From Candidatus Zixiibacteriota bacterium (GTDB lineage: Bacteria; SM23-81; DAOVCL01), in the NCBI GenBank assembly GCA_030670005.1, contig DAOVCL010000006.1:1-23142 (forward strand): a DNA stretch of 23,142 nucleotides. The letters run 5' to 3'. The first letter of the stretch is position 1. The number at the start of each line of letters is the position of its first letter. The notes under the pieces are model-generated. The model made no database searches. It had not been told where the DNA came from and saw only the letters and a program-made list of their open reading frames with translations. This document shows, in pieces, positions 1 to 7,629 of this stretch. The position numbers and the translations under genes are program-made.

Positions 1-249
1 GGATTTAAACTTTAGCCTTCCGGAGAAGTATCTTCTGTTCAGTGATTGGGCTATCTTCCTTAAGTTCTCCTCCTCGTTCAGTCTCTTCCGGAGTTCTCTT
101 CGCTTCACCCTTTTACGGATATTCTCAATAATCTCCTCCAGCCTTTTGTCATCTATCTTTTCCGGGGCATAGACTATCAGTCTATCGTCCACGAGCTTTG
201 CCTGAACGGTCTTCTTTCTCCTTCTGCTCCTTATTATCTCTATTTTCAT
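1..249 (-). CDS. YgjP-like (DUF45/M48-type) metal-dependent hydrolase, N-terminal part, cut by window edge
   Basis: The open frame runs from an ATG at 249 to the left edge without a stop (83 codons), so the 3' part is missing. The N-terminus begins MKIEIIRSRRRKKTVQAKLV, continues with a charged helix rich in Lys/Arg/Glu and ends in SLNRRYFSGRLKF. This arrangement of a basic strand, a charged helix and an LNRRYFxGRL box resembles the region before the HExxH zinc site in YgjP/WLM-type hydrolases. The zinc site itself would lie outside the window and cannot be seen. A GGAGAGG Shine-Dalgarno precedes the ATG by 3-4 nt. The gene diverges from the C25 peptidase gene. The family is assigned from the N-terminal pattern only. 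Confidence 0.6.
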   Translation of the reverse strand, partial: MKIEIIRSRRRKKTVQAKLVDDRLIVYAPEKIDDKRLEEIIENIRKRVKRRELRKRLNEEENLRKIAQSLNRRYFSGRLKFKS

Positions 250-266
250 AAGCCTCTCCAAAGCGA

Positions 267-292
267 GGTGGCAGAACCCCGATTCTGCCACC
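267..292. repeat. Perfect 10-bp hairpin with CAGAACCCCGATTCTG core
   Basis: GGTGGCAGAA at 267-276 pairs perfectly with TTCTGCCACC at 283-292 across a 6-nt loop (CCCCGA). The 16-nt core at 272-287 recurs exactly at 7803-7818. It lies 7 nt upstream of the Shine-Dalgarno of the minus-strand YgjP-like gene, so it would sit in that mRNA's 5' leader. No U-run follows on either side, so it is not an obvious terminator. The rest of the 250-559 gap holds promoter-like boxes and no gene that can be supported. Confidence 0.7.
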
Positions 293-314
293 CGCATCTT
301 TCACCAATTGCCCG

Positions 315-320
315 ATTATA
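315..320 (-). promoter_or_regulatory. Possible -10 box for the YgjP-like gene
   Basis: On the minus strand 320-315 reads TATAAT, a perfect -10 hexamer, about 65 nt before the start codon at 249. No good -35 hexamer lies at normal spacing, since a poly-G tract occupies the spacer. The call rests on one box only. If used, the transcript would start near 308 and carry the 267-292 hairpin in its leader. Confidence 0.25.
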
Positions 321-465
321 CTATATCAATTCCCCCCAAAAATCAAGGTCTTTTTGGAGTCTCTCAAAAGGAGACGGACGAAGGGTTTATGGGGTAAGAG
401 TTTACATAAAACATTCGAAGCTTTTGCAACGGTCGAATCCGAAGGCTGTAAGCAACTAAATTCCC

Positions 466-494
466 TTGACTTTCTTCTAAAATATGAGTATCTT
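466..494 (+). promoter_or_regulatory. Sigma-70-like promoter for the C25 peptidase gene
   Basis: TTGACT at 466-471 and TATCTT at 489-494 are separated by exactly 17 nt. This is a plausible -35/-10 pair (5/6 and 4/6 matches to the sigma-70 consensus). Transcription would start near 501, giving a leader of about 60 nt before the ATG at 560. No operator is evident. Confidence 0.45.
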
Positions 495-559
495 TACCAA
501 GGTTTTTTACTATTCAAAGGGCAGAGAGTAATCCATTTAACCGGAAGGAGGAAAAAGAG

Positions 560-3500
560 ATGAGAGCGTTTACCTATAGATCGATTTTATTGTTAACTCT
601 AATCCTCATGGGGGGTTCTTCTAAACTTTCAAATGGATCAGAAGATGTGTTAAAGGAATCCTTAACTTTTTCCAGATCCGAGCTTGTTTTCAGCAAGCTA
701 AAAGGTTATGATCAGGTGTTCTTAGCCGGCTGTGACCTTACTGCAAACGTGGGGGAGCCACAACTGCCGGTTCGGCTGGTAAATCTGGTCATCCCAGATG
801 GGGCGAGAGTAGAGGAGGTGGAGATACTGGCCACGGAAAGCGAAGAACTCCCGGGGAGCTATCTTCTCTATCCGGTGCAACCTCCTCAAATCCTCTCTAA
901 AGCAGGCCCCATCCCCTTTGTGGAGCCCAAGTCCCAAATTTACAGTTCATCCCTTTATCCTCAGGAGATAGTGGAATACAGGGGGTCGGGCTCTTTAAGC
1001 GGCTATCAGGTGACCAGTTTTCTGGTCTATCCCCTTCAATATCTTCCCCTGGAGAAGAGTCTGCGTTTTCACTCTCAAATCGATTTTGCCGTCCGGTTTT
1101 CCTCTGGCCCAAAACCATCTCCAACCATTAAAAGATCTGAGAGGGTAGAGAGGTTCATTCAGCGCACGGTCGGCTCCCTGGTTTTAAACCCCCAAGATAT
1201 AAGGGAAATCCAGGGGATAAAGGGAAAATCTTCTACCCTTCTTCCTCCTGGAGGATTCGAATATGTCATCATCACCGGAGAATCCTATGTTCCTTACTTT
1301 CAACCCTTAGCGGATTGGAAGATGAAGAAGGGAACCCCTGCTGTGATTGTAACCACGGACTCGATCTACGCCAACTGTTCTGGCCAGGATAATCAGGAGA
1401 AAATCAGAAATTTCATCAAGGATGCCTACCAGAACCGGGGAACTGTCTGGGTTCTTTTAGGGGGGGACACAGGGATTATCCCAACCAGGCTTGCCTACGC
1501 GATGGATTGTGAGACCGGTAATCCTGCTGACAACGATATCCCCTGCGATCTCTACTACTCTGATCTTGACGGAACCTGGGATCTGAATGGGAACCACATC
1601 TATGGGGAAGTGGCTGACAGCGTGGATATGTTGTCAGATGTCTTCGTGGGCAGGGCCTCGGTGAGCACTCACCAGGAAGCTCAGGCCTGGGTTAGTAAGG
1701 TCTTAACCTATGAAAAGAACCCTCCCACCGATTATCAGCTCGATATGCTCTTTGCCGCAGAGATCCTTTGGTGGGATCCCTATACGGACTCCGGAGTAGG
1801 TAAGAATATGATTGACGACTTGTTTGTCCCCCCTCGATTTGATCCGATCACCAAGTTATACGAATCCCAAGGGAATGAAAGCCGCGCATCAGTGATGGCG
1901 GCTATGAACGAGGGGCAGAACATCATCAATCACGATGGGCATGCCTGGTATACGGTTATGGGAGTGGGGAATTATGAGTACCTTGGAATCTCAGATATGG
2001 ATGCCCTACATAATGGTCCAAGGAACTCCATTCTTTTCTCCATCGGCTGCTGGCCGGCGGCCTTCGACTTCGACTGTATCGCCGAGCATTTTGTTAACAA
2101 CCCCGATGGGGGAGGGGTAGCCTATATCGGAAATTCCAGATATGGTTGGGGATCTCCGGGAAATCCAGGCTATGGCTATTCGGATAGGTTCGATAACCAG
2201 TTTTATAGGTTCCTCTTCCAGGATGACATCTACCACATCGGTGCCACCCTGGCCTTTGACAAGGCATTCTATGTCCCCAGATCCCAGCAGGAGAATGTTT
2301 ACCGCTGGTGTGAATATGAGATAAACCTTTTGGGCGATCCGGAGATGCCTATATGGACCGATACACCTCAGAATCTTATGGTGGAGCATCCGGACAGCAT
2401 CCCCACAGGGGAAAGCCTATTTCCGGTGACGGTGATGGTCAATTCCTCCCCTCTCAGTGAAGCTTCGGTCTGCCTGATGAACCAAAGCGGCCTTTATGAA
2501 CAGGGAATTACTGGAGCCAATGGCCAAATAAGCTTTTCCATTCAGCCAACCACCCAAGAGACTCTCTGGGTGACGGTCACCGCCCACAACCACTTGCCCT
2601 ATGAGGGTTATACGACTGTCTTTTCGAACGGGCCTTGGGTGGGACGCTACTGGGAGGCTATTTTCGATACCATTGTGGGGAATGGAGATGGAGTAATCAA
2701 CCCCGGGGAGGAGATCTCCTTGGCCATTAGCTTGAAAAACTATGGCAATCAATCATCGGATAGTGTAACCGGGGTTTTAACCACGGATGATCCAATGGCC
2801 ACAGTCCTGGATAGCCTGGGGGATTATGGCGAAATCCCCCCTGGTGATAGCTCCCAGGCTTCAGGCTACAGGTTCTTCATCTCCCCTGATTGTCCCAACG
2901 GCAGGGTCATATCCTTTGGCCTGGGAATTACCGACGCCGCGGGCAACTCTTGGGAGGAGAGGCTGAATTTCACCGTGGCCAACCCTATCTTGGGCTTTCA
3001 AACCTACCTCATTGATGATGGCTTCGGAGGTGATGGGGATTCCATCCCAGAGCCAGGAGAATCCTTTTCCTTAGGCTTAAGTCTGAAAAATGTGGGTCTG
3101 GGTTTGGCCAGAGGAGTTACAGCCAAAATCTGGGTAGAAGATCCTTATGTTAGCTTAACGGATACAATTGCCGATTTCGGGGGGATCTGGCCGGATTCGC
3201 TTTCAGATGGAACCTATGAGATGAGCATCTCCCCAAGCTGTCCTACACCCCGTTTCCCACCGATTTTTATGGAAATTCTCACCGAGGATGGATATTGCTT
3301 TTCAGATAGCCTGATTCTCACCGTGGGGGAGACCGGATTCTCCGATGATATGGAAGCCGGTCCAGGTGAATGGAGCCCGTCATGGCTCTGGGGACTATCC
3401 ACCCATAGAAGCCATTCTGGGACGCATAGCTGGTATTGTGGTGATACTAGCCATGCTTATCAAAACAACATGAACAGTCCCCTTATCACCCCACTCCTAG

Positions 3501-4141
3501 TTCTGGCCCCCAACTCCAGCTTAATTTTCTGGCATTGGTATGATGTAACCACCTACGGGGTGGATGGGCTTTATGTGGAGATTGTAAAGGGTTCAACGGT
3601 CGACACCTTAGATTTCATCGGCAGTGGAGGGGCCTTAGACTCCCTGCTCATCGGAAATAACTGGTTAAAGGAAAACTATGACCTCTCCTCCTATGGGTTT
3701 GGGGACACCGTGCAGGTGAAATTCACCTTTGTCAGCGACGGGAATAAGGTGGCCGAGGGCTTTTATATCGACGATGTCAATATTAATGGGAGTTATTCGG
3801 TCTCTGTGGGCACCACCGATGGAGGTCATTCCACCACAAGGCCGACCCTCTTCCAGCTCTGCCAGAACTACCCCAATCCGTTTAACTCCGCCACCCACAT
3901 CCGCTACACCATCCCAGATAGAGATAGAGAGGGGAGACCGCACCGCACCACCCTAAAGGTCTACAATGTGCTGGGGCAGGAGGTGAGAACTCTGGTCGAT
4001 GGAGTGGAGAGGGCTGGAATCCATAAGGTGATCTGGGATGGCAGGGACAACAGAGGTAGGGAGGTAACTTCAGGGGTATATCTTTATAGGTTGAAGATGG
4101 GCCATATCAGTCAGACGAGGAAGTTGGTTCTCCTCAAATAG
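560..4141 (+). CDS. Secreted gingipain-type C25 cysteine peptidase with FlgD-like C-terminal tail
   Basis: The 1193-residue protein has a signal peptide (hydrophobic core about residues 8-20). A C25 propeptide-like region follows (to about 215), then the caspase-like C25 catalytic domain (about 230-600). The likely catalytic dyad is His461 in the HDGHAW motif and Cys497 in SIGCWPAAFD, matching the gingipain His and Cys boxes. Next are a short Ig-like segment (about 600-690), two CARDB-like repeats that each open with a GDG-x-PGE motif (about 705-800 and 820-915) and a jelly-roll/MAM-like region (about 925-1085). The last ~95 residues start at QLCQNYPNPFN (1099-1109) and end in SGVYLYRLKMG...KLVLLK, a FlgD-like/type IX-like sorting tail. 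The start is fixed by AAGGAGG at 545-551. It is probably an extracellular or surface endopeptidase, and substrate specificity cannot be read from sequence. It stands alone on this strand, followed by the GxxExxY cassette. Confidence 0.9.
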   Translation: MRAFTYRSILLLTLILMGGSSKLSNGSEDVLKESLTFSRSELVFSKLKGYDQVFLAGCDLTANVGEPQLPVRLVNLVIPDGARVEEVEILATESEELPGSYLLYPVQPPQILSKAGPIPFVEPKSQIYSSSLYPQEIVEYRGSGSLSGYQVTSFLVYPLQYLPLEKSLRFHSQIDFAVRFSSGPKPSPTIKRSERVERFIQRTVGSLVLNPQDIREIQGIKGKSSTLLPPGGFEYVIITGESYVPYFQPLADWKMKKGTPAVIVTTDSIYANCSGQDNQEKIRNFIKDAYQNRGTVWVLLGGDTGIIPTRLAYAMDCETGNPADNDIPCDLYYSDLDGTWDLNGNHIYGEVADSVDMLSDVFVGRASVSTHQEAQAWVSKVLTYEKNPPTDYQLDMLFAAEILWWDPYTDSGVGKNMIDDLFVPPRFDPITKLYESQGNESRASVMAAMNEGQNIINHDGHAWYTVMGVGNYEYLGISDMDALHNGPRNSILFSIGCWPAAFDFDCIAEHFVNNPDGGGVAYIGNSRYGWGSPGNPGYGYSDRFDNQFYRFLFQDDIYHIGATLAFDKAFYVPRSQQENVYRWCEYEINLLGDPEMPIWTDTPQNLMVEHPDSIPTGESLFPVTVMVNSSPLSEASVCLMNQSGLYEQGITGANGQISFSIQPTTQETLWVTVTAHNHLPYEGYTTVFSNGPWVGRYWEAIFDTIVGNGDGVINPGEEISLAISLKNYGNQSSDSVTGVLTTDDPMATVLDSLGDYGEIPPGDSSQASGYRFFISPDCPNGRVISFGLGITDAAGNSWEERLNFTVANPILGFQTYLIDDGFGGDGDSIPEPGESFSLGLSLKNVGLGLARGVTAKIWVEDPYVSLTDTIADFGGIWPDSLSDGTYEMSISPSCPTPRFPPIFMEILTEDGYCFSDSLILTVGETGFSDDMEAGPGEWSPSWLWGLSTHRSHSGTHSWYCGDTSHAYQNNMNSPLITPLLVLAPNSSLIFWHWYDVTTYGVDGLYVEIVKGSTVDTLDFIGSGGALDSLLIGNNWLKENYDLSSYGFGDTVQVKFTFVSDGNKVAEGFYIDDVNINGSYSVSVGTTDGGHSTTRPTLFQLCQNYPNPFNSATHIRYTIPDRDREGRPHRTTLKVYNVLGQEVRTLVDGVERAGIHKVIWDGRDNRGREVTSGVYLYRLKMGHISQTRKLVLLK

Positions 4142-4154
4142 TCAAAGTAGAAGC

Positions 4155-4196
4155 TTTGGAACACGAATGACACGAATAAACGAATCTACGCGAATA
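4155..4196. repeat. Left arm of ACACGAAT-unit inverted repeat (family A)
   Basis: TTTGGAACACGAAT is followed by iterated GAAT-ending units, with GAAT at 4165, 4174, 4182 and 4192 (spacing 9, 8 and 10). The 10-mer GAACACGAAT at 4159-4168 is the exact reverse complement of 4596-4605 beyond the GxxExxY gene. The same TTTGGAACACGAAT string occurs at 20858-20871. The arm overlaps the start of the gene and encodes its first ten residues. Confidence 0.75.
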
Positions 4197-4568
4197 GACA
4201 AGGAAATTATTCATAAAGAGTTGTCTTTCGCCATTATGGAGGCAGCGTTTGAGGTGCACAATACACTTGGTCCTGGGTATTCAGAAGGTATTTATGAATC
4301 AGCGCTGGCCAAAGAATTCAGAGATCGAGACATCAAATACGAAAGACAAAAACTTATGGAGGTTTGGTACAAAAGTGAGAAGATAGGTGAGTATCGATTA
4401 GATATGGTTGTTGAGGGCAAGATAATTCTGGAGTTAAAAGCTGTATCCGAGTTAAATAAGATCTTTGAGGCACAGATTCTTTCATATTTGAAGGCTACTG
4501 GGATGAAGTTGGGGATATTGCTCAACTTTGGAGGCAAGAAGGTAGAATACAAGAGGATGGTAAATTAG
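4167..4568 (+). CDS. GxxExxY protein (PDDEXK_3-like)
   Basis: The 133-residue protein carries the family signature G37-x-x-E40-x-x-Y43 (GYSEGIY) after the usual helix AIMEAAFEVHNTLGPG. It also has a PDDEXK-like core: Asp79 in YRLDMVVEGK and Glu89-x-Lys91 in LELKAV. The fold suggests a nuclease-like protein, but no function is established for the family that I can cite. The length is typical. The start ATG lies inside an iterated repeat and has only a weak GGA upstream, so the N-terminal MTRINESTRID is repeat-derived; Met24 is the only later Met near the family core. The gene is bracketed by inverted repeats at 4155-4196 and 4569-4608, which suggests a repeat-borne cassette. It lies 25 bp after the peptidase gene, but no functional link between the two is apparent. 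Confidence 0.88.
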   Translation: MTRINESTRIDKEIIHKELSFAIMEAAFEVHNTLGPGYSEGIYESALAKEFRDRDIKYERQKLMEVWYKSEKIGEYRLDMVVEGKIILELKAVSELNKIFEAQILSYLKATGMKLGILLNFGGKKVEYKRMVN

Positions 4569-4608
4569 GATTCGTGCTATTGGCATATTCGTGGGATTCG
4601 TGTTCAAG
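4569..4608. repeat. Right arm of ACACGAAT-unit inverted repeat (family A)
   Basis: Starting directly after the GxxExxY stop codon, ATTC-G units occur at 4570, 4587 and 4596. The arm ends in ATTCGTGTTC (4596-4605), the exact reverse complement of the left arm's GAACACGAAT (4159-4168). The right arm of the gene-less copy near 20973 ends with the same 10-mer. Confidence 0.7.
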
Positions 4609-4691
4609 GCTTTATTTATATAAACGTAAATGAGACAAACTTATGTATCATCTCAGATAGCCCAGACTTTCAACCTCGGAGGCATAATAGT

Positions 4692-4723
4692 GGTAGGGAC
4701 TTCGATCTATTGGAGCCCCTACC
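4692..4723. repeat. Degenerate GTAGGGGCTCCGAT-type hairpin
   Basis: The arms 4692-4706 and 4709-4723 (left arm GGTAGGGACTTCGAT, right arm ATTGGAGCCCCTACC) pair with a few wobbles or mismatches. The sequence is a decayed relative of the perfect hairpin at 7724-7754. It sits in the gap between the convergent GxxExxY and DUF3795 genes and could act as a shared transcript end, but it has no U-run. Confidence 0.5.
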
Positions 4724-4769
4724 TCCATATTTGTGAAGACTGCTCAGGGGCTTAACTCCATTTATTAAT

Positions 4770-5063
4770 CTATTTTTTCAACTCCTGAGCTTTCTCAAAA
4801 TATGGCTTCAGTTCGTTTAAAAATCCATCTTTATAAGGCCCTTTTCCATAATGCAGTTTACAGGGGAAACTATCACATCTAAGGCAAAAATCAATCTTGT
4901 TTTTACACGCACACTCGAGTACTGAGCATCCACCTATCTCCTCCCTCAACCACTCTATCGTCTTGAGAACATTTTTATCTATGCCGCTACAACATCCTTT
5001 ACAAAATCCCTTCTCCCAAAGGGTACAAATCTGACAGGCTATTCCACAGGCACCTATTTTCAT
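4770..5063 (-). CDS. DUF3795-like Cys-rich protein
   Basis: From the ATG at 5063 the product is 97 residues with 12 cysteines (6, 10, 13, 21, 24, 25, 46, 51, 53, 60, 63, 68). The pattern CGIACQIC...CKGCC...CSVLECACKNK...CLRCDSFPC is typical of DUF3795, small proteins thought to bind metal (zinc or an iron-sulfur cluster). The role is unknown. The start at 5063 is preferred over the upstream ATG at 5108 because the CG-x-x-C motif normally lies at the N-terminus and GGAAAGG lies just before this ATG. It follows the NicO-like transporter gene by 69 bp on the same strand and may be cotranscribed with it. Both products carry clustered potential metal ligands, so a link to metal handling is possible but inferred. 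Confidence 0.75.
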   Translation of the reverse strand: MKIGACGIACQICTLWEKGFCKGCCSGIDKNVLKTIEWLREEIGGCSVLECACKNKIDFCLRCDSFPCKLHYGKGPYKDGFLNELKPYFEKAQELKK

Positions 5064-5132
5064 AACATTCACCTTTCCTTCCCCAAGGTAGGGTGGAGCA
5101 AATCGCATATCCGCCCTTATCCATAGTTCAGT

Positions 5133-5768
5133 TCATATTTCCACAAAAAAACTAAAGATACCTAAGACAATCAACACTATTCCTGCAATTTGTTTTTCAT
5201 GATGTTCTAAGAAATGTGAACTTACCCTCTCAATTCCTTTGACTCCTAAATACACCAAAAGAAGCATACCGAGAACGGTTATGATCAAATATACAATGGA
5301 GACAATAGTGATACCAGTCCATCCCAGAAGAGCTCCTGCTGTGAAATAATAAGCCTCAATTTCGGTACAGGGGGTAAAAAACATTGCAGCACTGAGAGAA
5401 GTAATAATAGCGACTTTCGATCTTTTGGAAACCATATCAGCCCTGATATGGTGGTGATGACGGGATTTCTTAATACCCAGAAAAACATAGATGAGTCCTA
5501 ATGTGACTAAAATCAAGGGGGCGGCAACCTTGGTAACAAATTCGTGAGCAGGAGAAAGTTTGTAGCCGATCAGACCAACGACAGCTCCAATTGCTATGGT
5601 GCTGACGGTATGAGAAATACCAATAATGCTCGCAACCAGCAGAGTTTCTCTAAGTAACCAATTTTCACTCTTGCTGATCGCAATTATGGGGAACCAGTGA
5701 TGAGGAATAGCGACATGGATGATGCTTAATACAGAAGTCCCAATTAGGATTTGTATGATGCCTTGCAT
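5133..5768 (-). CDS. NicO/RcnA-like heavy-metal transporter (putative)
   Basis: The 211-residue integral membrane protein has about six hydrophobic segments. Histidine features typical of nickel/cobalt and related transporters are visible: HVAIPHHW at 18-25 in the first membrane segment, GISHT at 50-54 in the second, a loop with four consecutive His (104-107), and FFTPCTEIE at 130-138 in a later segment. The first motif resembles the HAxxPDHW form of NicO-like proteins, but the usual HxxxxD spacing is altered to HH. It probably sits in the inner membrane and moves a divalent metal; the metal cannot be deduced. A TauE/DsbD-like assignment in the wider LysE superfamily is the main alternative. 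The ATG at 5768 has only a weak GGGGT upstream. Confidence 0.65.
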   Translation of the reverse strand: MQGIIQILIGTSVLSIIHVAIPHHWFPIIAISKSENWLLRETLLVASIIGISHTVSTIAIGAVVGLIGYKLSPAHEFVTKVAAPLILVTLGLIYVFLGIKKSRHHHHIRADMVSKRSKVAIITSLSAAMFFTPCTEIEAYYFTAGALLGWTGITIVSIVYLIITVLGMLLLVYLGVKGIERVSSHFLEHHEKQIAGIVLIVLGIFSFFVEI

Positions 5769-5872
5769 TCTTTACCCCAGTCATAAACAGAATTCCCGAT
5801 AATATTTTGCGTGTATCTGAAGTCACCAAAGGCGATTCAGGTGAGGGCAGAGCTCAAAAGAGATATATGCTG

Positions 5873-6290
5873 TTATTCACCGGGGATAACAATTTTTTCT
5901 AAGACATATCTAACCCCAGCCTCTACCTGTGTCTTTTCTCCCATAATGTAATCTTCCTTAAACTTGTATCTGCTTGAAAGTCGCTGATAAATTCATGTCC
6001 CAAGAAATACCTGCATCTTTTTGCCCCTGTATGTCAAACCACGAGCCAAAGAACAGGTGGATTGACTCCCCTGCATCTACCAATCTTAAGAACTCGACTG
6101 CCAACCAGCATTCTTCACACCAGATAAGCCATTCGTTACATCCTGCAGACTGATGCCGTGTATTCTTGCCTCGTATAAATCAGAATCTACTACTTTGGAC
6201 AGGTCTAAAAACCTTTCCCTACAAGTCAAGCCCAAAAGCCTCGGCCATCTGACTTGTCTATAAGATTTTATGCATAATTTGGGCTAAGGT
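5873..6290 (-). pseudogene. Frameshifted remnant of an unrecognised gene
   Basis: The 580-bp gap between the transporter and etfA genes has no intact ORF, but minus-strand reading gives protein-like stretches in different frames. One, from about 6284 to 6086, contains RERFLDLSKVVDSDLYEAR. A second, about 6139-5950, contains CEECWLAVEFLRLVDAGES. A third, about 5983-5873, contains YKFKEDYIMGEKTQVEAG and ends IVIPGE-stop. They overlap and switch frame, as expected for a gene broken by several indels. I do not recognise the protein. Outside it, the gap holds only a GTAGGGGCT half-site at 6321-6329. Chance open stretches are an alternative explanation. Confidence 0.4.
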
Positions 6291-6348
6291 GTGAGGTGAT
6301 ACAGATAAAGTTGGAATTTTGTAGGGGCTGAAGGGAGATAGTACAGTC

Positions 6349-7563
6349 TTATTCCCCTCCCTCAATTTCAGGAGGGACTTGGCCAGTTTTTTTTATTCTT
6401 TTAATCAGGGCAGGTATCACCTGGAAGAGGTCACCCACCATCCCATAGGTGGCCACCTTGAAGATGGGGGCCTCAGGGTCCTTGTTTACAGCCACAATCA
6501 CCTTTGCAGATTGCATTCCCACTAGATGTTGAATGGCCCCCGATATGCCGCAGGCAACATAGAGCTTTGGACAGACGGTCTTTCCCGTCTGGCCAACCTG
6601 ATGGGAGTAGGGTATCCAACCGGCATCCACCGCTGCCCGGGATGCCCCCACAGCTCCTCCCAATGTCTTGGCCAACTCCTCTATCAAGGCAAAGTTAGAG
6701 GGATCACCCAATCCCCTACCTCCGGAGACGATTATGTCGGTCTCGGCTATATTAGCCGTCTCTCCTTCCTCCTTTACGGCCCGCAGGAGCCTGGTAGGGG
6801 AGGAGAGCCTATCCGATTTAATCTCCTTTAAGATCACCTCACCATCTCTCTTCTGATCAGCAGGTGCCTCCCTCATTACCTTGGGCCTCACCGTGGCCAT
6901 CTGAGGGCGGTGATTTGGGCAGATGATGGTGGCCATAATGTTTCCCCCAAATGCGGGGCGGGTCTGGAGGAGGAAACCGTTCTCTGAGTCAACCTCCAAA
7001 CCAGTGCAGTCCGCCGTGAGGCCTGTCCTCAACTTGGTGGCCACCCTGGGGATAAGGGACCTCCCCAGGGAGGTTGCCCCACCCAGGACTATCTCCGGCC
7101 GATATTCCCTGATGAGCTCCACCAAAGCCTGGGTATAACCCTCCACCAGAAAATCCTTCAACCCAGGAGAGTCAACCAAGTAAACCCGGTCTGCCCCCCT
7201 CTGAATCAGCTCCTCAGCCTTATCCTTTATCCTCCAGCCAAGCAGGATGGCGGATAGCTCGCACCCCTTGGCTTGAGCAAGCTTTCTGCCCTCACCCAGA
7301 AGCTCATAGCTAACTGGGTTTACCTTCCCATTCCTCTGCTCGGCAAAGACCCAAACTCCGGAGTGACCCCTTTCAGCGGGCACCAGGCTCCTTCCCCTGA
7401 TCAGGATGGCATCGAACTTACAGGGGTCAACACAGGCACCACAGAGGGTGCAGCCCTCCCCGATGACGGCCAAACCCTCGACCATTTTGATGGCCCCATA
7501 GGGACAGACCTCCACACAGTCACCACACCCCACACATCTTTCTTGGATTACCTCTATGTTCAT
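6349..7563 (-). CDS. etfA: Electron transfer flavoprotein alpha subunit with N-terminal 2[4Fe-4S] ferredoxin domain
   Basis: From the ATG at 7563 the protein is 404 residues. Residues 1-60 form a ferredoxin domain with two CxxCxxCxxxC motifs (C10, 13, 16, 20 and C38, 41, 44, 48). About 65-260 is the ETF N-terminal domain. About 280-400 is the FAD-binding C-terminal domain, with SGGRGLGDPSNF, GASRAAVDAGW, YSHQVGQTGKTV, ACGISGAIQH and NKDPEAPIF, the usual FAD-contact boxes. EtfA works as a heterodimer with EtfB to move electrons between dehydrogenases and the quinone pool or ferredoxin. The ferredoxin-fused form is found in several anaerobe lineages. No etfB lies next to it, which is unusual. 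The 25-residue upstream extension is rejected because it is low-complexity basic sequence. No strong Shine-Dalgarno is visible. Confidence 0.9.
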   Translation of the reverse strand: MNIEVIQERCVGCGDCVEVCPYGAIKMVEGLAVIGEGCTLCGACVDPCKFDAILIRGRSLVPAERGHSGVWVFAEQRNGKVNPVSYELLGEGRKLAQAKGCELSAILLGWRIKDKAEELIQRGADRVYLVDSPGLKDFLVEGYTQALVELIREYRPEIVLGGATSLGRSLIPRVATKLRTGLTADCTGLEVDSENGFLLQTRPAFGGNIMATIICPNHRPQMATVRPKVMREAPADQKRDGEVILKEIKSDRLSSPTRLLRAVKEEGETANIAETDIIVSGGRGLGDPSNFALIEELAKTLGGAVGASRAAVDAGWIPYSHQVGQTGKTVCPKLYVACGISGAIQHLVGMQSAKVIVAVNKDPEAPIFKVATYGMVGDLFQVIPALIKRIKKTGQVPPEIEGGE

Positions 7564-7629
7564 AAGCAAATGGAAATTTTGACGGCAATTTCTATCTTTC
7601 TGATGCCGCCTTATACGAGGTTGCGGTTG

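Noticed and set aside
268..459. Small plus-strand ORF over the hairpin before the peptidase gene
   Set aside because: It contains a palindrome and the promoter region, has no ribosome-binding site and no recognisable protein pattern.
2006..2389. 127-codon minus-strand ORF inside the peptidase gene
   Set aside because: It is antisense to the conserved C25 catalytic region, so it is a shadow of a real gene.
5285..5488. 67-codon ORF inside the NicO-like gene
   Set aside because: Same strand but another frame of a gene with clear membrane segments and His motifs; no start signal.
5769..6348. tRNA or riboswitch in the gap
   Set aside because: No cloverleaf, CCA-type end or known aptamer core could be recognised by eye; the stretch reads better as a decayed coding region.
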